From positions 1,881,081-1,945,080 of the forward strand of contig CM032666.1 in the NCBI GenBank assembly GCA_019095985.1: a stretch of DNA of 64,000 bases. Direction: 5' to 3'. Positions 47,176 to 57,112 of the stretch are shown piece by piece. The notes beneath the pieces were generated by a model. It worked only from the letters and a program-made list of their open reading frames with translations. It was not told the origin of the DNA and did no database searches. Position numbers and translations under genes: made by a program. This DNA comes from Streblospio benedicti. Its lineage: Eukaryota; Annelida; Polychaeta; Spionida; Spionidae. The number at the start of each line of letters is the position of its first letter. Within the stretch, counting starts at the first letter, position 1.

Positions 47176-47519
47176 CAGACTTAGTGTTGAAAAACCGTTA
47201 CATTGTATGTCTGCTACTGCGCTGCTGATCACCACTGAGCGTGTCACCTCAGTCGAGTATAATACTAGATGGTGGCGACACCAAGCATGAGGTTTGGAAG
47301 CCTCGTTAAAAGGCTTGAGGACAGTGACCCCTCTGCACATAAAAGAACTCGCCTAGTTTGAAAACAATAGCTAGTGTGATCCCTCCACCCCGAGGCTCAG
47401 TTAGCTACCTAGTCTGCCTCTGTCACGTAGACAAGTGGCCTCCAAACAAACAGGACCACATTGTAAATAAGCAATACTATATGTACACTTTCATGTCTCA
47501 CCCTAGGAACATTAATTCC

Positions 47520-47544
47520 TAAACAAACAAACAAACAAACAAAC

Positions 47545-47620
<76 letters not shown>

Positions 47621-47652
47621 GACTGACTAACTAACTGACTAACTAACTAACT
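47520..47652. repeat. (AAAC)n/(AACT)n microsatellite
   Basis: AAAC repeats pass into a long run of AACT repeats with two AACTGACT interruptions near 47620-47640. Confidence 0.95.
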
Positions 47653-48541
47653 ATGAACTGTCATGGTGTTGATATTTGGTAACGCATCTTTTGATGTAAT
47701 CTTTTATGGGAAACGCTTTCTGCTTCATAATATTGTAAGTAAAAAATATTCTCATGATATATGGATGTTTTATGTTGTGTTTCTTGAGTATCTTCGATAA
47801 AATGTTGTTACGATAAATATTACTACTGATTTTACCACATTCGAAATTGCTTGCAGGAGCTGACAATTGAATCGGCTATTGCTTTGACATAGCATTTGAA
47901 TAAAAATCAAAACCGGAAAAGATGAAATGGTAAAAATTGGATCAAGCCGTCAATTTTACATACACAGTCATTTTCAGCAAGAAATACACAGTAATTATAT
48001 GTATAAGCCATGGAATGGTTCTTGTTAAACATGTTAAAAAAATTTCAACATTTCTTGCCAACGTTATGTTAAATCAATATAATTTTCCATCTCCGGCATA
48101 GAGTGGTAAAATACATTATTAGTATGTCGGCTACTAGGGGTTAAATGAGGCAAAATCAATGCAAGCTTAGTGTCACAGCTGCAGAAATATATTATCCTTT
48201 GTTTACAGCCCCTTGGAATTTTTTTGTTGTATCATTCCCTCGAAACTTTAAGTGACCAAGCTGTCAAATATATTAAGAACATGAAGTAAAGTTTGAAAAC
48301 ACATTGCAGCTATTTTTTTCTTCAAGTGACACCCGAAGTTGTCACACAGTCATTGAACTAGTGAAAACGATAGAAATTACATGTAAATCTGTTGTAGACT
48401 GTGCATTGGTTCTAAAGTTTTGAACATGTTCTCTTCTCCTTATTGTAGACTAGGCACTGGTTGTAGAATTTCTCAATTATATGAACAATTTCATTTATAG
48501 TGAGTGTACCATGTATCTCATTGTGTTTCTATTTTTCTTTC

Positions 48542-48788
48542 TTTGCAGATGCGTTTTATTCCAAAAAGTAAACTTTTAGTTATTCTATTTTTATTTAAAT
48601 TTTGGAGCTTTAGCTCCCTGATCACAAATGAAAAATATATACTCGTAGTACATGTATATATTTGAAGTTGTAATTTATAGTATACATTTTTTATTTGTGG
48701 GCAGGGAGCTAAAGCTCCGAAATTTAAATAAAAATGAAATAGAATAATTAGAAGTTTACTTTTCGGAATAAAACGCATCTACAAATAA
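48542..48788. mobile_element. Fold-back MITE, ~245 bp
   Basis: Left GATGCGTTTTATTCC and AAAAGTAAACTT return inverted at the right end (AAGTTTACTTTTCGGAATAA, AACGCATC). The inner stem carries GGAGCTTTAGCTCC and its complement near 48603 and 48704. The loop is about 70 bases. It lies inside the 46174-49513 element. Confidence 0.75.
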
Positions 48789-50041
48789 CACATTTAGTTT
48801 TTAACTTGTTCTCCTCTATTGTTGTAGAGTGTGAAATGGTTATAAAGTTTTTTTACTTGTTCTTTATTATAATTTATCATACATTTCAACTGTGAACGTC
48901 GAGCATTTTAACTGTCTGCAAAAAACAGCCAGAAAAAACTAAGTCTAAACTTTCTGCACATTTCGAGTCTGGAAAAAACCTAAGTCCACACTTTCCACAC
49001 ATTCAGAGCCCCCCTCCCCACAATTCCACACTTTTCACAGATTTAAGAGAATTTTCTGCATTAAAAATGATTTTAATGTGTAAAAACGCTATATGTCTGC
49101 AGAATAATATTGATCTTCGCGGACATACAGGTGATTTCCGCACATGTCCAAGTACATTTTGAAAGATTAGGTGTACTTTTTGAAAGATTCCGCCTGTTTC
49201 TACACATTTTTGCTCTTTATCCACCGATTTCCCACACTTTTACTCTTTTTCCGCAGAGAAGTGCAGACATTCTACAGTCGGGACCTGGCCACCCTTTGCA
49301 GCCAAATTTTTCATCATCTTATTCAGGTTCTGGACCCAGTTCTGCACCTGTATGTTGTCAGTGTTATCGCGTTCCTCTCACAATTTGTCACACGAGCCCA
49401 ATGATATTCTCAAAATATTGGTGGGGGGGGCAAAATATATGTCGGCCCCCCCTGTGTAAGGCATTGGGGGGGGGGGCAGGTCCCTGCTGGCCCCGGTGGT
49501 TCCTACGCCTATGTGTATTGGTGTTCCTTTAGGCTGTGTAATAATAACGACAGAGAATTTTAAAATTTATATTATTAACGTTTTCAAGCACTACAAGGCT
49601 CCTTATCAAATAAAATGTCTCCACAAAATTAACAATATACTACTACATTTCAGTATTTCAAAATGGCGGAAGGTCCACACATACAATTTTTCTTTCACTG
49701 ATTTATCAACTTGGATAGTAGTGTGACCTACCAGCTATTTAACTGAGTAGTAGAATATCTACTACTTTCATTTAGTAGTGATTTCTTAGCATCTAGATTC
49801 ATCATCGTAGAAGGTAAATAAACCTACTCAGATGCTTCTCTTCTCGTCAAGAAGCCACATTTCGGTGGACGTTCCACCTGCATCAGGCTTGTCTGGCAAA
49901 GTGCGCCGAATATTGTTGTTTTATACTCTGCTTCCGCGTTGAGTCATGTGATGGGTGGAATTCCCAGTCACGTGAAGTCTTGAAGAAGTCTTCGTCGCCA
50001 TTTTACGAGAATGGGAGAAAGATAACAGAATCTCTCAGAAA

Positions 50042-50581
50042 TTGTACAGTAGGATCTACCCGACGTCCGAGGAGATCCCTAAGTTCTATGGACTGCCTAA
50101 AATACACAAAAAGAACACCCCCTTACGGCCGATAGTGTCTAGCATAGGTAGTATTACTTATCCAGCTGCAAGATACTTGTCTTATATCCTTAACCCCATC
50201 AAAGGAAAAACAGAACATTCAATCAAGAACAGTGAAGACTTCGTGAATAAGATCAAAGACTTGGAAATTCCACCACCGCGTGAACTTGTCTCCTACAACG
50301 TCTCGGCACTTTTTACAAGTATTCCGGTCGAACACGCTATATCTATCATCAGGAAAAGATTAGAAGAAGATGTAACTATGAGCACTAGGTGTGAACTAGA
50401 TGTCGACCAGTTAGTAACTATTTTGAGGTTTTGCCTAGAGACCACATATTTTGTGTGTGAGGGAGTCTTTAATAGACAAATACAGGGAGCCCCGATGGGG
50501 TCACCAGTTTCCCCTGCAGAGGCTGATCTCACTATAGAGAACTTCGAAAAGAATGTCCTGGCCAGTGCCAGTCAAACCTTC
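50042..50581 (+). pseudogene. Penelope-like reverse transcriptase, first part
   Basis: The frame reads IPKFYGLPKIHKKNTPLRPI, then LVSYNVSALFTSIPVEHAIS and QIQGAPMGSPVSPAEADL. 'FYGLPKIHK', 'VSxDVxALFTSIP' and 'QGxxMGSPxSPxxA' are signature motifs of Penelope RTs, including the first catalytic-region motif. The frame is cut by the LTR element at 50582, before the YVDD motif, which appears beyond the insertion. Confidence 0.8.
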
Positions 50582-50694
50582 TGTTAATTTATAAAAATAA
50601 CACCAACATGTGTTCACTTAGCTTTATTCACAATGTACACTGCCAGTCCAGCTGGTATATTTACAACGTATACATTATGTAAGCATGTTAGACA
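50582..50694 (-). repeat. 3' LTR of the Copia-type element
   Basis: Starts TGTTAATTTATAA and ends GTTAGACA on the plus strand (TG...CA). A purine-rich GATGGGAA and a 40-base T run (50704-50743, poly-A on the element strand) lie just inside. At 113 bp it is short for the family. Confidence 0.88.
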
Positions 50695-50701
50695 TTCCCA
50701 T

Positions 50702-50703
<2 letters not shown>

Positions 50704-50743
<40 letters not shown>
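50704..50743. repeat. (T)40 homopolymer
   Basis: Forty consecutive T, nine bases inside the 3' LTR of the Copia-type element; on the element strand it is poly-A directly before the purine-rich primer tract. Confidence 0.95.
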
Positions 50744-50748
<5 letters not shown>

Positions 50749-53700
50749 AAACATAAAAATGCATACAAAAACATTAGCATGCTACATAACTAAACTGTAC
50801 ATTAACAATGAGCTGCATCACTGAATACTATCAATTCCCATTTTTCAACATCTCCAACATAGGGAAACACTATGTAGCTGTCACTGCTTTTAAGTCTCTT
50901 CACTGCTTTCTGAGCTAACACAATGTCCCCAATTGTACCTTTTCTCAACTTAGTGCTGAGATCTATCATATCAAAACCAAGGTCTGGTCTAGTCCCCAGT
51001 TCAACTTTCCAACAATGCTTCTTAGAGTAGTGAGTTCATCATATGTTAGCAATTCATTCTTAGGGGCACACATTCTTTCAGCATGTAATGTGGAAAAATC
51101 AATGTCACTGACATAGTCATTTTGATCTAAAACTATTCCTCTCTCATCTTGAGACAATTTGAATCCAACATATTGAAAAATCTCCCTCCTCCAACTTTCT
51201 GGTTTTGAAACGTTCTCTTATTTGCCTCATCACTATTTCATCAAATTCCTCATCACCACAATGTAGAAAATCATCAATATGACATCCTAACACCACTAAT
51301 ACTTTCCCATCTTTCTTGAGTATGAACAATGCTGGGTCCATTTCACTTTGATTACAGCCTACACTTTGTAATACTTCAATTACACTTCTGTAAAAGCACC
51401 TAGCAGCATCATTTAACCCATAGAGACACTGTTTTAGCCTCCCCTATTTCCCCTTCTCAGTTCCGGCCTCTTTTTCCTCACATAATGTTTTTCAGCATCC
51501 TCAAACCCCCGTGCCACCAGCCTGGCTTTAATCCCAGATTCCTTCCTTGTCAGCACCCAAGTGGTAGAAATACATGACTGACCAATATCTTGCACCTCCT
51601 CATAAGTGTTACACAGTCTAAGCTTCTCTAACTCTGCTTCTTTAGCTTCTCTGCATTCACTGTTGTCATGCTGTTCTCTTGGCACCATGACAGCATTCAC
51701 TTCTTCCTCCACACACTTTTGCCATTTCTCCACCCTGTCCAAATTCACACTTAAATCTTTTTCTGCATTTTCTATTCTCACATTATACCATGCTCTATTA
51801 TTTCCTGTTGCCTTTCCAGCCGTTGAGAGAATTGTAGCATTTGTCCAGTCATCATCGTCTTTCATTCTGTACTTAATTTTATCACATGCTTTAATAATAT
51901 CTTTTGCCTGAGAGGTGATATCTATTCCAAATTCTTCATAAGGAATACTTTCTTTGTCACACTTTTCTTCTGATTCAGTATTTGTACCCGCTGTATTTTC
52001 AACATGGTCACTTTTTGACCTTTCTTCATATCTAATTTCTTTTCCAGCTTTCAGTAGTCTATTTGTAGACACCCTAATAATGGCTCCACCATGCCTCACA
52101 AATACAATCTTTCCATCATGAAACAGCACTGATCCTGGGCCGAGCCATCTGTCACTCCCCTCTCTCTTGTAATATATTCTCTCACCATTCTCATAGTGCT
52201 CTTCACTGGCTCGCACCTTGCCACGTAACGCCCTCCTTATCTTTTCATCTGCTTCATAAGCAATGAATGCTTTTCGGGCAGCATGAAGAGCATTAAGGTG
52301 CTTTGCGGAAGTCTCACTGGCCGTTGTGCCACATTGTCAGTCATTATGTTAGGCAAGTTGGGATTTTTTCCAAAAACTAGCTGGTAACTACTGAAGCCAT
52401 AGTACATCTGTAAACTATTTTTAGCAACATTCGCCCAATAAAGAAGCACAGATATAGGAACACCCTTACAATCCTCACGCAACTTCAATAACATCATATC
52501 AATCACTGCATGATTACGTTCGCACAGGCCATTTTGCCATGGACTCTCCCCAGCTGTTGTCAGCACCCTCACATTCAATATGCTAGCTACCTCTCTTAAC
52601 TCCCAGTTTGAGAACTCCCCACCATTGTCTGTCATAATAGCCCCCATCACGCCATACCCAGCACCTATCCAGTTGGACATTATCTTTTCAACTACAATTG
52701 ATGGCTTCTTTGAATTGATAATGACAGAAACAGACAATCTTGACCAGACATCTATCATGTGTAATATCCAACTGTTGTCCCACTTCTTGAGGTCCATGTG
52801 TACAACTTGATTGAATTCTGTGGCTAGTGGTAGAGCTACACTGGGTCTGGGGGGAGTTTTCTTGTAAAGCTTGCATACATCACAATCTTGCACCATATTT
52901 TCCAATTCTTCACCAAATTCATCCTGCCACACTCCTGCATTCATGAGCAACATCTTTAATTTCTCTGTAGTTGGATGAGGAAACTGTTGGTGCAGCTTTA
53001 ATAGCACCTTCTGTCTCTCTACTTTCTTCATGTCTGCTAACTACACAGTGTATACTTCTTCATATTTCAGCTGCTCATCTCCATCAATGGGTACACAGTA
53101 ATGCCCACTTCTAGTTTCATTCAATGACACTTTCACTCCCATGATTTCTGCTGTATCACTTTCTAGATTAAGCTTGATTTTTGCTTTCTTCATAGCCTCT
53201 TTAGACAAAAGTAAAGGCAAATCCGAGTCCACCACATCAGTTTTCACAACAACATCCTTTCCTGCCAATTTAGCTGGTATTTCATAACATCCCTTGGATA
53301 GTTTTCTCTCGCCACCTCCAAACTTGAAAACTTTACTACCTGTAGACATGGTCACTTTATCTCTGTCACTGTCACATAGATTAGCAATATAGTCATTCAT
53401 CCATGCTTGGCCGCACACAGTGCTGGAGCATGCACTGTCTAGTACTGCACATCTACTAGCATCAACTCGAAGCTCAGTCATACTTTCTCTATGGTAACCA
53501 GTGAACATCACAATATTTTCCTCCTTTGGCTTTTCCTCTTCAGTCACATTTACATTCTTCATGTTTTCCCAAGAATAGGGGCACTGAGCCACCAGATGCC
53601 GGTAGGAACCACAAGCACCACACAGTCGCGTTCTTCCATCTGGTCCAACATCATTCACAGGGCGGGTACCTCTTCCTGCACTGTTACTGTTTCCCTTTTC

Positions 53701-54604
53701 ACTGTTTCTGCCCACTGCAGCATTATCCCAACCCCTTCCTCTGAATGACTGACCTCCCCTATAACCACCTGTACCAAAACCTCTACGCTGATTGTTGTAT
53801 TCTCTACCTCTGTACACATAGCCAGCAGCTAGAAGTGCCTCATGATCTTGATCTGCTATCAGTGTAGGTTCTACTTTTATGGCATATCTATCGGTTGCAT
53901 ACAGCTGTTCACCAAGGAACTTTTTGAGAGACTTTTTGGCCTGCTCATACAATGAATCCCTTGCAGAAAAATCTAGACCTGTCATAACCAGTTTCTTCTC
54001 ATTAACAGTTAAATTTGCTCTTTTTATCAGATTGAAAGCCAAAACCAATTCAGGCAATTGCATGCCCTTATTTGCTATCCTATTGTATTTCATGTCATAA
54101 TCAGCTATGCATGCTTGTATGGTGGAATGGTCACTTTTATTTCTTGATATGCTGTCAAATTCCTCATATTTCTCCAATTCTTCTTCAACTTCATCCTTTC
54201 CCAACTCTTATCCAAATAGTCGGCCAATGTCTTGAAACCTGTAACTTTCATCAAATCTTCACCTTTGATATTCTCAAATACTTTTTCTCTGATGTTGTTG
54301 AATCTCTTATCTTTATCATCATCCTTATACGGCAGACTCATAGCCACTATAATCCCCCTATCCTTCTTCTCCACCTTGGTCAACAAACCCCATCCCTGTA
54401 ACTGTGTTTTATAACTGGAGTAATTTGAACATTTATGCAGTAATGGCATGTACACTTTCTCACTCTGAGCCATGGTTGAATTGTTACTGTCACCAGCTGA
54501 GTTGTCACTTTCAGAATCACAAATAGTATTATCAGAGTCACTGTCAGTATCACTTATTCCTCCAATATCAACTGTATCTTTATAGTCTAAATCTAGTCTC
54601 ACCA

Positions 54605-55172
54605 CAATTCTACTCTCACTGTTCTGCCAAGCAAGCTCCTGCCACTGTATTGACATAGCTGAAGAGACATCTTCCATTTTACTATATCAAGTGGCCCTGA
54701 TGGGACTCGAACTCATGACCCCAAGGTTGTGAGACCAGAATGATACCATAATCCAAAGCAGCGGGCTGTTAAAAGGTTACTCGGACGAGCCGATGTCTCT
54801 GTAACCCCCAGCCTACATACTTAGTCAATTATCATCTCAACCCAGAGGTCGTGGGTTCGAATCCCACCTGAGGATGGAAATTTTTGGGAGATCTAATGTT
54901 CCAGCCGTGTTGGGATTCGAACCCACGACCTCTGGGTTGAGATGATAATTGACTAAGTATGTAGGCTGGGGGTTACAGAGACATCGGCTCGTCCGAGTAA
55001 CCTTTTAACAGCCCGCTGCTTTGGATTATGGTATCATTCTGGTCTCACAACCTTGGGGTCATGAGTTCGAGTCCCATCAGGGCCACTTGATATAGTAAAA
55101 TGGAAGATGTCTCTTCAGCTATGTCAATACAGTGGCAGGAGCTTGCTTGGCAGAACAGTGAGAGTAGAATTG
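54605..55172. repeat. Perfect 262-bp inverted repeat made of SINE sequence
   Basis: The arms 54605-54866 and 54911-55172 are exact reverse complements when compared by eye, separated by a 44-base loop. Each arm contains the composite SINE also seen at 34050-34385 (GTAGGCTGGGGGTTACAGAG, GTATCATTCTGGTCTC, GTTCGAGTCCCATCAGGG, ATGGAAGATGTCTCTTCAGC). It lies in the leader of the Copia-type element. The gag frame begins inside the left arm, so its first ~25 residues (MEDVSSAMSIQWQELAWQ...) are SINE-encoded. Confidence 0.88.
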
Positions 55173-55421
55173 AATACACAAGCAAACTTGGGGAAAAAAA
55201 TATATACAGTCTCACCACACTTTCATCAAGAAATCCTGAGTCAGACATCTGACATTTCACTCAACTCACATGGTCCCCTATTATCACTCGCTAACTTTGG
55301 CATCTACACTTCACAATACACTGTTCAAAACAAAACTACTATGTCCACTGTATCCAGCAGTTGTCTCTAAACTAATATCACTGTCACATTTCTCACAAGA
55401 AACCACGCTTTAGCTACCATT

Positions 55422-55534
55422 TGTTAATTTATAAACATAACACCAACATGTGTTCACTTAGCTTTATTCACAATGTACACTGCCAGTCCAGCTGGTATAT
55501 TTACAACGTATGCATTATGTAAGCATGTTAGACA
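55422..55534 (-). repeat. 5' LTR of the Copia-type element
   Basis: Same sequence as 50582-50694 apart from two substitutions. Just inside it, on the element strand, the sequence begins AATGGTAGC, which resembles the primer site for an initiator-Met tRNA 3' end, though the match weakens after seven bases. Confidence 0.85.
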
Positions 55535-55539
55535 CCTTC

Positions 55540-55930
55540 TGTCTGGTATAGATATGTAGATGACACGATCACTGTCTTGCCTTCTAACCAAATCAATGAT
55601 TTCACCACATACCTGAACACGATTGATCCACATATACAGTTTACTACTGAAGTTGAAGTGGACAAGTTAGCTTTTCTTGATACGGCTACTGAACGTTTGG
55701 AGAATGGCAATCTGAAGGTGACCGTTTACAGGAAACCGACCCACACTGATCAGTATTTGAACTGGTCCAGTAATCACCATTTAGAACATAAGAGATCTGT
55801 TGTGCGTACCCTTCTTAGACGTGCTGACCGTCTGGTCACAGAAGAAGTAGACCGTAAGGAGGAGACCAAACACGTGAAAGAAGTTTTTATGGTTAATGGT
55901 TACAAACCATGGTCATTCAAATGTAAATAA
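55540..55930 (+). pseudogene. Penelope-like reverse transcriptase, second part
   Basis: Begins at the far side of the LTR insertion with the catalytic RYVDDTITVLP, then LAFLDTATERLENGNLKVTV, YRKPTHTDQYLNWSSNHHLE and HKRSVVRTLLRRADRL. 'FLDT', 'VYRKPTHTDQYL' and 'SNHH..HK' are standard for Penelope elements. The frame ends at a stop near 55929, where a second insertion starts. Confidence 0.8.
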
Positions 55931-56493
55931 ATGTAAATGTGGTGGTTTATAGTCCTGATCCCAGTATGGCTCTCACGACTTTACAATTTACACCAGGTCA
56001 TTCGCACACTTATTGATCAGCATTTGATCAGTTCTCGTATACTTGCATCGGCAGCACATTCAGCACACAATGCTCATCAGTCACACAATCACTCACTCAC
56101 TCTTTCAACCCAATGACCTGTACCTATTTAACGTGTAGGTACCACAGAGCAGTGTGCAACCTGCTAGGGGTAGGTTTGTTCAACACCTACCACCAGAACC
56201 GACCAGGAATCAAACCCACGACCTTCTGGTCACGAATCCAACTCCCTAAACATTCGGCCACGGAAGCACACAAGCTTCAATTCAAAATCCCAGAGAAACA
56301 CCAACGTCAAGAAACTGAAGAAAACATGGATGGCTCACAGGATGATTCCCTGTACAGATCCCATATAGTTTTTAAACTTCTTAATGTCTATAATTGTATA
56401 TAATTTTAGCTTTTTGTTTTATCTATGGATATTTATATGTTTTATGCATGTTAATATCTGAAATAAATAAACAACAATAATAATAATAATAAT
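55931..56493. mobile_element. SINE/LINE-tail insertion in the Penelope-like element
   Basis: The stretch separates RT from endonuclease. It contains a reverse-strand tRNA-like head at about 56190-56270 (GGAATCAAACCCACGACC is a B-box complement; CATTCGGCCACGG resembles an A-box complement) and ends with ATATCTGAAATAAATAAAC and an (AAT)n tail, like the LINE tail at 14220-14277. Exact borders and target duplication are not visible. Confidence 0.5.
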
Positions 56494-57069
56494 ATGCAAG
56501 GAACTTCAGAGGTGATCCAGAGAATCTTCAAAAACCACAGAGTGCCCAGTTATAACAAGCCGTTCAACACCTTGAGATCCAACCTGGTCAAGCCCAAAGA
56601 CAAGTCTGACCCACTAAAGAAGTGTGGTGTAGTTTACTGCATATCCTGTTCCCAGTGCAAGGAAGAGTACGTCGGTGAGACTGGAAGGAACCTTGGCACC
56701 AGAATGACAGAACATTTTAATAAGAACAACCTGGAGTCAGCCATACAGATCCACGACAGCAAAACTGGACATGTGATCCCAAAACAAGAGGTGAAGATCA
56801 TTGGACAGGAAGAGAATTGGAGCCGAAGAAAAACCCTTGAAGCCCTGAAGATCACCACACGCAGACCCAAGCTCAACCTGAACCAAGGCAAGACAGTCCC
56901 CCCAGTTCTGACAAGACTTCTTCAAGAGACTGGAAATTCCACCCATCACGTGACTCAACGCGGAAGCAGAGTGCAAAACAACTACATTCGGCGCTCTTTG
57001 CCAGACAAGCCTGATGCAGGTGGAACGTCCACTGAAACGTTGCTTCTTGACGAGAAGAGAAGCATCTGA
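56494..57069 (+). pseudogene. Penelope-like GIY-YIG endonuclease domain
   Basis: The frame encodes CGVVYCISCSQCKEEYVGET, GRNLGTRMTEHF, then ..IQIHDSKTGHVIPKQEVKII and WSRRKTLEALKITTRRPKLN. The V-V-Y ... Y-V-G-E-T arrangement, the Arg (GRNLGTR) and the Glu (RKTLEAL) match the GIY-YIG nuclease used by Penelope-like elements for target cleavage. A CxxC pair (CISCSQC) precedes the YVG motif, as usual in the family. The domain itself looks complete. Confidence 0.85.
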
Positions 57070-57112
57070 GTAGGTTTATTTACCTTCTACGATAATATCT
57101 ACTACTATTATC

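Larger units (their letters stand above)
46174..49513. mobile_element. 3.3-kb TIR element with CATAGGCG ends and a 6-bp duplication
   Basis: It starts CATAGGCGGAAGCAAA and ends with the complement of CATAGGCGTAGGAACC. The 6-bp TGTATT lies directly outside both ends (46168-46173, 49514-49519). G/C-rich tracts sit inside both termini. The interior includes a tetranucleotide repeat, a MITE (48542-48788) and a 152-codon minus-strand frame (46882-47340) with no known motif. No transposase is recognised, so it is probably non-autonomous or decayed. A 6-bp duplication is unusual among common superfamilies. Confidence 0.65.
50582..55534 (-). mobile_element. Copia-type (Ty1/copia) LTR retrotransposon, broken, with both LTRs
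   Basis: Reverse-strand element bounded by 113-bp LTRs and a 5-bp duplication CCTTC (50577-50581, 55535-55539). Parts in order: gag with a CX2CX4HX4C zinc knuckle (about 53.5-54.7 kb), aspartic protease (about 53.3-53.5 kb), integrase with HHCC and DDE signatures (about 52.3-53.0 kb) and reverse transcriptase (about 51.0-51.6 kb, including RLVARGFED and HIDDFL). Integrase before RT identifies Copia order. It is broken, with about half a dozen breaks. The LTRs differ at 2 of 113 positions, so the insertion is fairly young on the scale of this window. It is inserted in the Penelope-like element. Confidence 0.88.
49787..57112 (+). mobile_element. Penelope-like element, split by two insertions
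   Basis: Recognised parts are a reverse transcriptase (50042-50581 and 55540-55930) and a GIY-YIG endonuclease (56494-57069). The two ends are inverted copies of each other: 49797-49990 (GTAGAAGGTAAATAAACCTA, GCATCAGGCTTGTCTGGC, CGCGTTGAGTCATGTG) matches the complement of 56930-57105. Such inverted terminal pieces are typical of Penelope-like elements. A Copia-type LTR element (50582-55534) sits in the RT, and a SINE/LINE-tail insertion (about 55931-56493) lies before the endonuclease. The N-terminal part of the RT is missing. Confidence 0.85.

Noticed and set aside
46882-47340. 152-codon minus-strand open frame inside the 3.3-kb TIR element
   Set aside because: No known motif, no splice context, and it overlaps a possible tRNA-like SINE head; not enough to call a transposase.
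49110-49532. 140-codon plus-strand frame at the right end of the TIR element
   Set aside because: It crosses the G/C-rich subterminal tract and the element end; no domain is recognised.
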